A stretch of DNA of 20,302 bases from Seminavis robusta (GCA_903772945.1 CAICTM010001954.1:1-20302), one strand, 5' to 3'; shown: positions 1 to 9,270, counted from the stretch's first letter. Notes: generated by a model not told the origin, from the letters alone. Made by a program: numbers and translations.

Positions 1-429
1 AACATCCCTCCAGCAAGCCGCTCCGGCCCAAACAAATCGTCCGGCAGCTTTGTAACTAAAAAACCGGCACCGGAGTCAGTACTGAAGTCCCTGGTGACCT
101 GAGCTTCGAAATACTATACGAACCAAATTCCCCCGTACGGTTCTCATTATTGTCAACGTTTCCGCGATCGAATAAGCAGCTCACGTTCGTAAACTTGGAT
201 TCGCCCTAACACATTTAAGAATTACACCGGGACGAGTCATTCGAAATCCGCCATCTTACCGTACGGAGCCACCCTCACGAAGAGAGTAACTCGAGGACTC
301 ACGAGACGACAAAGAGGTCAATTTGCTTGGCTGGAAGTGTTACCTGTGGATCCGCCATCCTTTTTTTTTAGTCAGTGGGTAGCTCACATTGGTTTCTGGA
401 AGCTTTTGTGGGAGATCTCATTGGACCCA
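1..429. other. No recognisable feature
   Basis: I see no convincing reading frame, RNA gene or repeat here. Frames are short and frequently stopped on both strands. A run of nine T lies near 361-369. The stretch could be decayed mobile-element sequence, but I have no motif to support that. Confidence 0.4.
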
Positions 430-3400
430 AGTTGACTGGCTCCACAGTGGCAAAATCACCAATCCAAGCCAATCCCCAGCACCACGGCAACACAAGAAGC
501 AACTCCCAGTGCTTCTACCAAGGCTACCTTATTCAAACACACCCAAATTGAATTTCCAAGGCCCATAGCAAGGTCCCAAGAAGTATCCTTTGTGGTCCAA
601 AAGTACAGTTGAGTCAGCTTTATTCTACTGCTACAAGAGATGAAAACCAGTGCTTCCAACGGTACAGCAGGTACACCTCTTCTTTGCCCGTAACAAGAGG
701 CACCATGACTTTCTACGGTTTCTACACCGATGTGAGCGACCCTTATCCACCTGGAACTCGGACCGTGCTGCACTACGTCTACTCTGGTCCCCACCAAGTC
801 CAAGGTAGCTATACCTGTGCCCGCCCCACAAACCACTCACGATGGAGCTGCCAACAGCAACCTAGCCTAACGCCACCATACGGTACACACAGCCACCAGT
901 GCCACCACCAAATGAATACAAATCCGTCTTTGACATTCTTGGGAAGACACCGGCACCACCAGTGTCAACAGTGTCCCCAACAGACGCATACACATCACAC
1001 TTCGACATCCTTGAGAAAAGGCCGGCACCCATGGCCAACGGTAGGACCCAACACCAGCTGGGTGATGGGAAGATATCAGAGCGTCCGCTCGACAGCTCCA
1101 TGTCACCAGATTCATTATACCCCACCTGAAACATCTGATCCCGCTCAAACAGCAAACAGGTCACCGTCCCCCAATCGACCTCAAGATAAGAGCTGAACAA
1201 GTCCTCTCAAGACAAACCTGAAACGCTCGATCATAATCATTCAGCAAGACAAGAGCTGACCACCGTCCCTGGTAGCTATAGCCCTCTCAAGCATTCATAA
1301 TTCATGTTCCGCGAGACAATGAAGAGCGAACCAAACACCTGGAAGACCTTCAAGGTCGAAAGGTGGGGAAGTCATTTCGAGTGCGCCCACCTACGACGGC
1401 ATGTGTCCACAGGTCACCATAATGAGTAGTCACCCACCTGTTCACAGACCCTACACAACCAGTTCATGGGGAGATCAATGCCACTCCACTGTCGGCCATG
1501 GGCAGTGCTGAGGGCGTCCACAAGCCGACTGGTGACAGAGCTATAGAACAGCAACGGCTTCCACAGCCCAAAGAAGCAGCAGCAGCCACAGGCTACTCGC
1601 TCCAAGCCAGATGCCACTGCCATCCAGCCACGATTGACTGATGCCCTCCTGGCCACCAACCAGCTGCACACCAATGTAGCCACGGCACCATCTCCCAAGC
1701 TAGCTTGTGGAGAGTTTCCCGTCACACGACCCCTGCGTGTCCCAGCTACGAGCCACCAACTGCCCAGTGCCAAACCCTTGAATGCCCTCGCTTGTGCCCA
1801 TCCATCGTTGGTTGATGGGGAGATTATCGAGATTGCCAGCCCTAGTAGTCTTCCAACCTCTGGGGAGATCGTGATGGCAAAACCTCCATCCAGTAAGCAA
1901 CCAGCTTCAAGAGCTGGCGCCAACAACATTCCAGTTTCACAACCAAATAGACCAAGTTTGGCTCCCACTCAGTCAGTTCTACAACCAAGAGCACAGTAGC
2001 AGACCCACACAGTGGTGACCACCAAGCAACCTGCCCAAAGGCACAGAGCACACAAGGGTCCACCACAACCAACATTGGCAGGAGACCTAGTGGTACATCA
2101 CCTATAGTGAGGCTCAAGGTTCCCAGACTGGTTACCACAGAACCACCAACCTAAGGCACAGCCAATGCCACAAGAAAAATTGTGCCCAATGAGGTGACAT
2201 TGTATTCGGATACTAGGCCCAGGCTAGGTCCAACCATCACCAATCCATTTGACAGAAGGACCACCAAGCAGATACCCTCTGATCTTGGTGGAATCCATGG
2301 AGAGCAACCACAGCAAGCACCTGCAATCAAGGCAGCCTTGGTGTATCCTACCCAGGAACTGACTACCATGGTATCTACCACTACTACAGCTGAAGGCCAA
2401 TCCTGGTGACGCCGTTGGATTTCCCCTAGGGCGATCGATTCATGTTCCTGATCGATCGAGCCCAAGACCCCCAGTCAAGGAACATGTCCGCGTGGCAAGA
2501 AGGCCGCTACACTGAGAGCTTGCCGCCGCGAATTTGGCCTGTGGCAAAGCAACGAATATTTGTCTACAAATGAAGAAAACAAAACAACCACTATATTACA
2601 ACCACACCGCCGACACCTACCGAGTCTAGTCATGCTGATGAAGCAAGCAACCCCTTTGCCTACCTTGGTCGGCACCAACCAACCATGTCGCGAAGACCAG
2701 CCATCTAAATGTTTACCATCAGCAATCGCAAATTGCCCAAGGATAGAGGCACATGAGTTGTTCCGTTCAGGGAGAAATATTGTAGTATTTAGTAACTAAC
2801 ACGACACCAAAGACCCCCATCGCAGCCAACTACCACTACGAAGCGAGACCAGAATAAACCATTAGGATCGAGAGATCTCTGGGACTTCCCTCATGGACTA
2901 CAGACCCAAAAGCATCGGCCATACCCAAACCCAACCAGCGCTAACTCGACCAGAAGAGCAGCCACAGAGAACAAGTCCAATCGTTCCTTCTACCGTAGAA
3001 GAAAATAGTACGAAAAGTTGCAACCTCGAGAACCTGAATAACCCTTTGAACTCAAGCAGCCAGTTGAAATACCAATCCCATTCCGAGTACAAGGCCCACT
3101 AGTCAAGGCAGAGCAGTCTAGAGTAGCAATCAGACGCTTCCCCCCACCACAAAGACAACAACAACAAAAAGAAGCTCACCAGCTCCTGAAAACGAACTGG
3201 CCAAGGGCCCCCACCCAGCAACAACCAAAGAAGTAACAAGCCACCCACTCCACCCGACTCAAACCCAAACAACTACACCAACAACAACATTTGACTGAAC
3301 AGGCCAAGTCCTGTTATCTGGTGCTACTGTTAAACGAACCACCCTCCGAAGCGCAGACGAACAAAGCTCCCCAGCCACTACCACCACAGCGTAACATTGA

Positions 3401-3540
3401 TGAAGGCGGATCCAAAGAGACGCAGAGTCCAATACCACAACTGACATCGCGAAAAACTATCACTCATACTACACACCAATGCAACTCGCTGTGTGCCAGG
3501 ATCCTCCCTCACACAAGAAACAACCAACGATCAAAAATCA
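430..3540 (+). other. Decayed Pro/Ser/Thr-rich coding-like region, C/A-rich on the + strand
   Basis: No intact gene is visible. The + strand is rich in C and A, so its short frames read as Pro, Thr, Ser and Gln-rich peptides. Three stretches look most like former coding sequence. In 899-1129 a motif recurs as FDILGKTPAP and FDILEKRPAP. In 1634-1999 adjacent units read GEIIEIASPSS and GEIVMAKPPSS. In 2182-2409 a frame ends in a Thr-rich tail. These frames differ from each other and are separated by stops, as expected after many indels. An eroded repeat-containing surface or cell-wall type protein, or the eroded body of a mobile element, would both fit. I cannot name a family. Frames 2560-2799 and 2893-3102 are open but show no motif. 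Confidence 0.35.
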
Positions 3541-3542
3541 GC

Positions 3543-5021
3543 CACACATCCATTGAATGGAAGAGGCAAAACTGACGCCCGTCGACACTCATCGTCGCTG
3601 GTTCCCTGTAGCTGCGTCTTGACCTCTTCCAGAACGCCCATAGAAATGATCCCCCCCAGAAGGGTATCTTCCCCCACCACGACCACCTCTTACTTGGAAT
3701 CTCATGGTCTAGCCGAATGGCTGGTGGAAGCACTCTGTGACTCTCTTCTCGGAACATAGCTTCCTTCTCTGGTGAACTGCGATTCTTAGTGGGATCTCCG
3801 CAGGATGACGTACGACGGCACTACACTCGGGTAGTGCCTTAAAAGCTGTTGCGATAGCCTAAATTGCACTGTGCAACCTCTATTGGGCGGTAGCCTCTCC
3901 GTCTATGACAGCACCACCAGTAAACGTGGTATCTTCTTTGCGACCTTTGAGGTAAGTAGCAGAACTCAAACGTTGGTTCTCTTAGTTGCCAACATCTGCA
4001 AGCTCTTAAGTCTGGTATGCTGGTACAGATCGCACAAGAGCGAAGTGGTATGAGATGTCAAACATAGCTTGAACAACACAACAAGAGCTCAGCATCCATA
4101 ACCAGAGTGTTACCCACCAACCCCAACATAAAAGAAAACAAATTACCTCAGATACCCTCAAACCCAAGACACACACCACAATAAAGAATACTCGATCAAC
4201 CTACCACGAATCTCGACCTAGGAGTTAGACTTCAAGGAAGCCCAGCCTGTCGTCGATGTTCGCGCAAAACTTCCTCTCACGACATTGATCCAGACGGACC
4301 TTGCAGACATCCTACGCCAAACGGAGCAACCATAAGGTAATCGGCAAAACTGTGACTTTCGCTCGTACGATACAGATCGAACTCCTGATTTCGCGCGATT
4401 GAAGATAAATCACTGGATAACAGACGGATTTACTTGGTTCCAGCACGTAACCCCTCTTAAAAACCACCAACGTGCTCGATGATTCAACGATACCAAAATA
4501 GCAGACTGAATAACACACGTCCGGCCGGAAACTGTGACGAAAAATTGCCGTCACCTTGTGATTCCTCCTGCTTGAAAGCATATGGAATCAAGATCGACCA
4601 AGCGCCAATCACAATCTTTCCTTGTGAGAGCCTTTTGGTACCTTTATTACGCACGCTACAGGTCCGTCATATCAGCGACACGAAAATTGTCAGCTTAACA
4701 AATTGATAGTACCTAGGATACAGACCCATGAGTGACTTATCAGTCGTCGAGGTATACTTAGCTATCAACTTCGAGGATGACACATTTGCGTTTCCAGTGC
4801 TTGTTGCTAGATACTGAGACTCTCTATTGGGGAAGTAATCTGATTATAGAATAAGAGCTGAACAAGACACAAAATCACGATATCTTACTGCGTCCGAGAG
4901 TGCATGAACTATGACACGGACCACCCATACACGCACCTAAAAAGTCTCCGCTGATGATCAGATTACAACGAACACGAACCTAGAGATAATAACACGAGTC
5001 AATAGAAATATACCTCCAATC
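3543..5021 (-). mobile_element. Decayed, truncated copia element (gag start, leader, LTR), relative of the 10373-17518 element
   Basis: This segment is colinear with the gag start, leader and 5' LTR of the intact-length copia at 10373-17518, in the same orientation. Positions 3543-3720 match about 16161-16337, sharing the stretches GAAGGGTATCTTCC, CACCACGACCACCTCTT and TTGGAATCTCATGGTC, which encode the RGG-rich start of gag on the minus strand. Positions 3885-3910 match about 16490-16520 (TAGCCTCT...GACAGC). Positions 4365-4460 match about 16913-17000 (shared CGCGCGAT and CAGCACGTAACC). The LTR relic follows at 4798-5021. Many substitutions and indels separate the copies. No protease, integrase or reverse transcriptase can be recognised to the left, so the rest is lost or beyond recognition. 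Similarity was judged by eye. Confidence 0.7.
4798..5021 (-). repeat. Relic LTR of the decayed copia
   Basis: The left end TGCTTGTTGCTAGATACTG and the following TATTGGGGAAGTAAT resemble the LTR at 17270-17518 (TGTTGTTTGCTAGTAATACTG and TATTGGGGAATAAT). The right end holds ACACGAGTCAATAG and TATACCTCCAA, matching the LTR end. The length of about 224 bp compares with 249 bp in the young copies. Only the 5' LTR of the old element is seen. Confidence 0.7.
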
Positions 5022-5126
5022 CCATACTCACTGTTACTACAAAGGACTCATGAGCGGCCGACGGAAACCCCGACCGACCCTGCAACATCTTCCATCCTCC
5101 CAAGAAATGCACTGTCACACGGACAC
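5022..5126. other. Short gap between the relic LTR and the recombinase fragment
   Basis: No feature is recognised in this junction. The frame of the downstream recombinase fragment may extend into it without a clear start, so the recombinase element is probably truncated here. Confidence 0.35.
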
Positions 5127-5720
5127 TTGACCCCGTTCGTAGAACAGTCAAGCCAACACAAAAACGGACTTCGCATCTGCGCCTTCTTCTGGCTCCTCCG
5201 CCCTTCTGAATACCTCGACACCATTAACCCTGAGGCCCGAAGTCAGGCCTTTCTCCTTGAGTACATCACCTTCACCATCTCCGGTCGCTTCCAAGTCATC
5301 GCTGACAAGATCTCTTTTAATGACGTGTCTGACCCCAATCGCCTCACCGCGGCTTCGCTGACATTCACTGACCAAAAGAACGCCGTCAAAGTCGAGTCCG
5401 TGGGCCATCGTTCTACCTCTGACCCATGGCTTTGTCCTGTCAAATTTCTCGTCCTTCTCGTCCGTCACATCCGCTCTGCACACATCACTCTCCACACTCC
5501 ATTGGAGGACCAGCGACCCACCGTAACAAACACTAAACCCGTCCGAAAGATCCGCAAGCCCAAGTTCATTCCACCGAGCCCTCTCCAAACGACAGAATCT
5601 CCACATATGTCCAGCCGCTGGAGTATTCAGAATTGCCAACAGGCGAATTGGTCAGATCGCGAAATGTTGCGCACCTCGAATCGCCGCTGGCACCACCCAC
5701 TACAAGATGTTGGACCATGA
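5127..5720 (+). pseudogene. Tyrosine recombinase-like fragment (DIRS/Ngaro/Crypton type)
   Basis: The open segment gives 197 residues. Near residue 20 it reads FFWLLRPSEYL, matching the helix that holds the first catalytic arginine of tyrosine recombinases. Around residues 79-110 it reads LTFTDQKNAVKVESVGH followed by a CPVKFLV segment, which resembles the beta-hairpin lysine region and the following helix of a recombinase family I recall from diatoms and oomycetes. The C-terminal H-x-x-R, H/W and tyrosine motifs are not visible. After about residue 130 the sequence becomes basic and Pro/Thr-rich and looks frame-damaged. The start is an alternative codon, not a true ATG, so the N-terminus is missing. 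It is a broken remnant, not a working enzyme. Two diverged repeats lie just downstream (5855-6741), an arrangement that fits Ngaro-type elements. Family assignment rests on motif recognition only. Confidence 0.62.
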
Positions 5721-5791
5721 CCTACGATCACCACCCGACGACAAACACTTCAATGAGATTCTTCTCCATGAAGAACCTAATTTAGTCCTCG

Positions 5792-5825
5792 CCCCCCTGT
5801 CCTTTCCTACACCTGGACAGGGGGG
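5792..5825. repeat. GC-rich perfect inverted repeat (hairpin)
   Basis: CCCCCCTGTCC at 5792-5802 and GGACAGGGGGG at 5815-5825 are perfect 11-bp inverted repeats around a 12-nt spacer. The hairpin sits between the recombinase fragment and the first of the two long direct repeats. Its function is unknown. Confidence 0.7.
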
Positions 5826-5854
5826 AAACTTCTCCCACCCCGCTACACCCTTTG

Positions 5855-6068
5855 GTTTGGGTGCACGACTCAAGGCTGTCCTGTGTAACATCACATTCCC
5901 GGGACTCCCTTTGCCGTGTGGGATTCATCCGCGACTCACCAGTCCCGAATGGTACCACGGGGACTGGAGACGGTCAGCCCAGTAAATGGCCGAGACTCTC
6001 CACCACCCTACACCACTCAACTAGTCGTGCAGCGCTGCTCTAGGCGAGCGCAGCTTGTCTACGCTCGG
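5855..6068 (+). repeat. Diverged direct repeat, copy A (about 210 bp)
   Basis: This copy aligns with 6533-6741. Shared blocks include CAAGGCTGTCC, ATCACATTCCCGGGAC, CCGTGTGGGAT, GGGGACTGGAGACGGTC and GTAAATGGCCGAG. The copies differ by substitutions and small indels. They stand about 465 bp apart, downstream of the tyrosine-recombinase fragment, and could be the paired downstream repeats of a split-direct-repeat element. Confidence 0.75.
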
Positions 6069-6532
6069 TGTTGAGCAGCAACAAGCCTGGGGAACCCCCC
6101 GTACGAGTTTCCACACCCCGCAGCGTCGAAACTTGAACCGAGGGTTCTCGCAACGTGACCCCAAATCATGGTCCGAGAGGATCCACGTCACAATTGCAAT
6201 TAAATTCCGGCCTCCTCAATCCTACAAACTCAATTAACATCTCTACATCCGCAGGTATACACCTGCGTCCGGAAATGATACCCCACATGAGATGCACCGC
6301 ATCAGTCCTCAATGCCTCCTGAACAAGATTACCCTTAAGTCAACGACGCCCGTCCAAGACCACAATTGGCAAGATCGACAGCGCAAACCATGAATCACTA
6401 AAGCCAGCGACCTGGCCAAGACCAGCCATGAACTGCCGATCGCAAGAAAGTTGTCTCCTTCTCTGCTAACAATTCTTCCTTCAGCTTGACGCTGAAAGCA
6501 AGACCTAGATTAGATAACCCACCTATCCCTCC
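6069..6532. other. Spacer between the two direct repeats
   Basis: I see no gene. A small hairpin lies near 6250-6275, where CGCAGGT and ACCTGCG flank a 4-nt loop. If the repeats belong to an Ngaro-like element, this spacer would hold the second copy of its left repeat, but no matching copy is found elsewhere in the window. Confidence 0.35.
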
Positions 6533-6741
6533 CTGGTTGCACGAATCAAGGCTGTCCCGTGGAAAATCACATTCCCGGGACCCCCTTTTTCCGTGTGGGA
6601 TCCATCCTGGACTCCCCAGTCCCGAACGGTACCCCGGGGACTGGAGACGGTCGGCTCTGTAAATGGCCGAGTCTTTCCACTCACCTAATCCTCTGCTAGT
6701 CGTGTCCAGCTGCTCGGCGGCAGCAGGCTGTTCTGCGCTCC
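6533..6741 (+). repeat. Diverged direct repeat, copy B (about 210 bp)
   Basis: Second copy of the repeat at 5855-6068, in the same orientation. The best-kept part is the central block with CCCAGTCCCGAA, GGTACC and GGGGACTGGAGACGGTC. No clear target duplication is visible around the pair. Confidence 0.75.
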
Positions 6742-6878
6742 AATCGCTTGCAATATAACCTCACATCGCAACTACACAGTATAGATGCACCACTACGAAC
6801 TGGTTCGTCTTCGCTCAGCACGTCGTTTGTTGATAAAGAGCCTGCGTGGCTCCATATTCCTTGCCTTTCTTGGTTGTC

Positions 6879-7175
6879 TTACAATAGGCCAAAAACTTTC
6901 TCTTCTTCAATTCTTGATAGACATGGCCACGGAAGACACGTAAGCAAATTGAAGCGTTGATACTCTAGTCGCGAATTGTAGAGTTCAATCTTTGTCATTG
7001 CTGAGATGTGCTTTTCTTCTTCAACATCCTTTTCGAGCAACTTTTCAGCTTCGAAACCATGCCAACGGAGCTGCCCCTGTTCGTTGTGCGTCTGTGTGGG
7101 ATAAATCAAGTTTTTCCAGGGGACCTTTTCAAAAGCAGCTTTCGTCTTGATAGTGCTCAGAAGACATCTTTGCTT
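6879..7175 (-). pseudogene. Fragment of an unknown conserved-looking protein
   Basis: The frame is open on the minus strand from a stop just beyond 7175 to a TAA at 6879-6881, without a convincing ATG. It encodes about 98 residues. The core, about residues 10-80, includes KVPWKNLIYP, LRWHGFEAEKLLEKDV and LYNSRLEYQRF. The spacing of Trp, Leu and acidic residues looks like a helical domain and reminds me of hypothetical proteins common in diatoms, but I cannot name a family. The last residues (LLTCLPWPCLSR) look unlike the rest, as if the true frame had been lost. The segment is too short to be a complete gene and is best read as an exon or fragment. The duplicated block at 7215-7633 lies directly upstream of it. 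Confidence 0.35.
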
Positions 7176-7214
7176 TCATCACTTCATTATCTATGGGAAT
7201 CAACCCAGCAAGCT

Positions 7215-7418
7215 AATCGCAATAGAGAATTGGCTTGGCATGCAGTTTCGCCACTTGCTAGGTCATCCTTCTTCTTTCTGGGTGCCATCTTTATCGTGTT
7301 TTGTGGCGTGTAACGTCTACCTGATCAAATAGATAAGCTGCTAGCAGCTACCGAATGAACCGGTACGACTGTACTACTGTAATAGTCGAAATGACCTCCG
7401 AAGAGCGCCATTGGCGCG
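7215..7418. repeat. Tandem duplication, unit 1 (204 bp)
   Basis: This unit begins AATCGCAATAGAGAATTGGC and ends at a GCGCCATTGGCGC palindrome. The next unit, 7419-7633, repeats it head to tail with about 10 percent difference and several small indels. Shared blocks include GGTACGACTGTACTACTG and ATGACCTCCGAAGAGCGCC. The duplication lies between the minus-strand fragment at 6879-7175 and the plus-strand host gene starting at 7822, so it may hold promoter elements. Confidence 0.85.
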
Positions 7419-7633
7419 AATCGCAATAGAGAATTGGCTTGGCATTGCAGTTTCGCCCTTGCTAGGTCACACTTCTTTCTTGGTGCCATCTTTGGATGCT
7501 GTTGGTTCTTGTGGTGCTGTGGTAACTGTCTACTAGAGCTAATAGATAAGTGCTAGCTAGCTACCGTAATGATACCGGTACGACTGTACTACTGTAATAG
7601 TCGAAATGACCTCCGAAGAGCGCCATTGGCGCG
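7419..7633. repeat. Tandem duplication, unit 2 (215 bp)
   Basis: Second unit of the head-to-tail duplication. It adds GTAATGAT-type insertions and a GCTAGCTAGCTACC stretch relative to unit 1 and carries the same terminal palindrome. A run of GCGCGAA-type short repeats follows at about 7640-7665. Confidence 0.85.
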
Positions 7634-7821
7634 AATTCGCCTTGCGCGAAGCGCGCGAAGTGCGAAAAGTGCTGTGGCCGTTGAGCCACACAGGCAGCGG
7701 CCCTCAGCAGGATAGAGTGACGGACAGACAGTTTTCTATGGAAAATTTAAAAATTCAATGCTAGAGAGTGTGGGTTTGGTGCAGTTGCTCTCCGAATTCG
7801 CACTCACACCATTCTGACACA
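7634..7821 (+). promoter_or_regulatory. Probable 5' flank and leader of the host gene
   Basis: This stretch leads into the ATG at 7822. It contains GC-rich GCGCGAAG repeats, then AT-rich GAAAATTTAAAAATTC near 7740, then a pyrimidine-rich leader just before the start. No firm TATA box or initiator can be called. The function is inferred from position alone. Confidence 0.3.
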
Positions 7822-8824
7822 ATGAGGACTAGAGACGACTCTGCGCTTGACGAAGCTGCAACACCTGCCGCTCGTACTGGTAGGATTAGGCGCATTAGTG
7901 AGCGGAACAGGAACAGAAGCAAGAGCTCGCCGCCGGTCTCGCAGGTGGGTGTGCCCTTGGCGCGAGAGCCAGGTCACGAAGAGGATTCTTCGGATGGGAC
8001 GGCATACGAGGAATCGGACAAAGACGACGTTAGCTCGCTTGACGACACTTCATCGGACGAGAAGGGATCGACAGCGACCCCCGTTATTCCTGGTAGTGGA
8101 AGCGTTCCTGGTAGTGGAAACGTTCGGAATAAGAATCCACTTTGCACAAACAAGAGAGGGCTCGCGTTGGGGATTCAGCAGACTTTGGCGGACGCAATTG
8201 AATCAAGAGGTGGACGCGACGCTTTCTTCGACGCAGGCGCAAACAAGGCAACTCCGGGGCGTTATCAACCTCTGTTTGACATCTGCGAGCAGAATACAGA
8301 TACGTACGGCGTGTCCGGATCACACAGACGAGAGCAGGTGCGATCAAAGTGTCGGTGGTGGCATAGTTTGTCACTCGAGGAGTACCAGAAAGTGATCAAG
8401 AGCCTCGGTGTAGCACCTGCCTGCGAAAGGGAATCGTTACAGCTTCCTGCGACCGGATCAAAATCTGCAAGCAAGACCAAGAGCAAGAGCGCCTCGAAAT
8501 CCAGCAAGGCCAGCGCTCAATCATCATCGAAGAAGCAAAAGAAAACGCCTGTCGCTGCTGGAAAATCGCAGAGTAAGAGATCCACGCGTTCCAAGAAGGA
8601 GGTACCACCAGTACCGGCACCAACTCCTGCTGCTCCTGCTGACTTCACCAATTACTGAGACGCGGGCTACCAGTATTCTGACAGTGAAGAAGATCCAGAG
8701 CCAACTCCTGATCCAGCTCGCAAGCTTTTTTATTCGCCAAATCAGATCACCCCAACACCAGCCAAAATGGCCAGCGTCCACAGTGGCCGTTCACGAAAGT
8801 CCAAGGCATCCGACAAAACGATTG
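7822..8824 (+). CDS. Host gene exon 1 (charged, disordered N-terminus)
   Basis: The start is the ATG at 7822 (context ACACAATGAGG), the first in-frame ATG after an upstream leader. Residues 1-95 are rich in Arg, Ser, Asp and Glu. Residues 96-117 hold a GSGSVPGSGNV repeat. Residues 125-215 look folded and include FDICEQN, GSHRREQVRSKCRWWHSL and EEYQKVIKSLG. Residues 225-280 are Lys/Ser-rich with SKTKSKSASKSSK repeats, possibly nuclear localisation signals. A TGA at 8656-8658 interrupts the frame, yet the same frame stays coding-like after it (SDSEEDPEPTPDP, then RSRKSKAS) up to a GTATGC donor at 8825. The TGA is either a nonsense mutation or lies in a 72-nt intron at 8602-8673. No known function is recognised. 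Confidence 0.65.
8602..8673 (+). other. Possible unrecognised 72-nt intron holding the TGA
   Basis: GT at 8602 follows a GAG codon, CAG ends at 8673, and a CTGAC branch-like motif lies at about 8638-8642. The length is a multiple of three and the phase is 0, so splicing would remove the TGA at 8656-8658 and keep the frame. Against it, the segment has a coding-like Pro/Ala-rich reading and its donor, GTACCA, is weaker than those of introns 1 and 2. Confidence 0.35.
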
Positions 8825-8875
8825 GTATGCATTGCTTTCTTGGTCGTCTGTGATTTTATTTGTGACCTGTTTTAT

Positions 8876-8897
8876 TTTAACATGATGTCTTTTCATT
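8876..8897 (+). repeat. 22-bp target site duplication, left copy
   Basis: Identical to 9234-9255. It starts TTTAACATGATG and ends TTTTCATT. Its length suits a retroposon inserted by target-primed reverse transcription. Confidence 0.85.
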
Positions 8898-9233
8898 AAA
8901 AAAAATAACGAAATTTTATTTTAAAGGCTACACCTCGTCAGACGATCCGCTGAACGGTGCTGTGACGAACCCATATACCTCAGGCGCGCGAGGGCGCCCA
9001 CTTAGGATGGGCCTAGTGTAAGCCCCCCACCGGAGAAATTGAACAAAACTCTGGAGGGTGCTGTACGACTAACTATCTACGCGAGGCTAAATCGCCCGCT
9101 ATTGCTATGGGAGTCCCACACCGGCGCATAGTTACCCTGATTGGGAAGGCTGCTCACGTGCATGCTCATCCCTCATTGCTTTGTCCACAACTGGAAGCCA
9201 ATTTGCCAGCCATGCTTTGATATCCCCCGGCCC
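8898..9233 (-). mobile_element. SINE-like retroposon, copy 1 (in host intron 1)
   Basis: The 336-bp body is flanked by perfect 22-bp direct repeats and is homologous to 18166-18422. Both copies begin on the + strand with eight A and TAACGAAA, so on the minus strand they end in a T-run. Shared blocks include CCGCTGAACGG, GGCCTAGTG, CCCACCGGAGAA, GGAGGGTGCT and CTAACTATCTAC. The copies differ at the opposite end: copy 1 has about 95 bp that copy 2 lacks, as in 5' truncation. GGTTC on the minus strand, near 8969-8973, could be part of a polymerase III B box, but it is weak. No protein is encoded, so it would be non-autonomous. A partner LINE is not seen here. Confidence 0.65.
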
Positions 9234-9255
9234 TTTAACATGATGTCTTTTCATT
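9234..9255 (+). repeat. 22-bp target site duplication, right copy
   Basis: Perfect match to 8876-8897. It is followed directly by the original intron end at 9256-9270. Confidence 0.85.
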
Positions 9256-9270
9256 CTCCTTTGCATGCAG

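Larger units (their letters stand above)
8825..9270 (+). other. Host gene intron 1, enlarged by a retroposon
   Basis: The intron starts with GTATGCATTGC and ends with TTTGCATGCAG. Joining ATT-G to GC-GCC keeps the frame (phase 1). Without the insertion at 8898-9233 and one copy of its 22-bp target duplication the intron would be 88 bp, a normal size for diatoms. The pre-insertion end carries a branch-like TTTTAAC followed by a pyrimidine-rich stretch; this region is now present twice. Confidence 0.75.

Noticed and set aside
609..1196. 195-codon open frame on the plus strand
   Set aside because: It has a His/Gln/Ser-rich composition typical of a shifted frame; the repeat FDILxKxPAP lies in another frame over the same bases.
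1180..1330. Possible additional copia LTR relic (AAGAGCTGAACAAG is shared with 4851-4870)
   Set aside because: Only one short block matches and the order of other LTR landmarks is not reproduced.
5148..5639. 163-codon open frame on the minus strand opposite the recombinase fragment
   Set aside because: It shows no motif, while the plus strand shows the LLRPSEY and QKN-CPV recombinase pattern.
9141..9270. Upstream extension of exon 2 as a separate gene starting near 9141
   Set aside because: This part lies in the retroposon and intron, has no ATG supporting it, and the splice junction to exon 1 keeps the frame.
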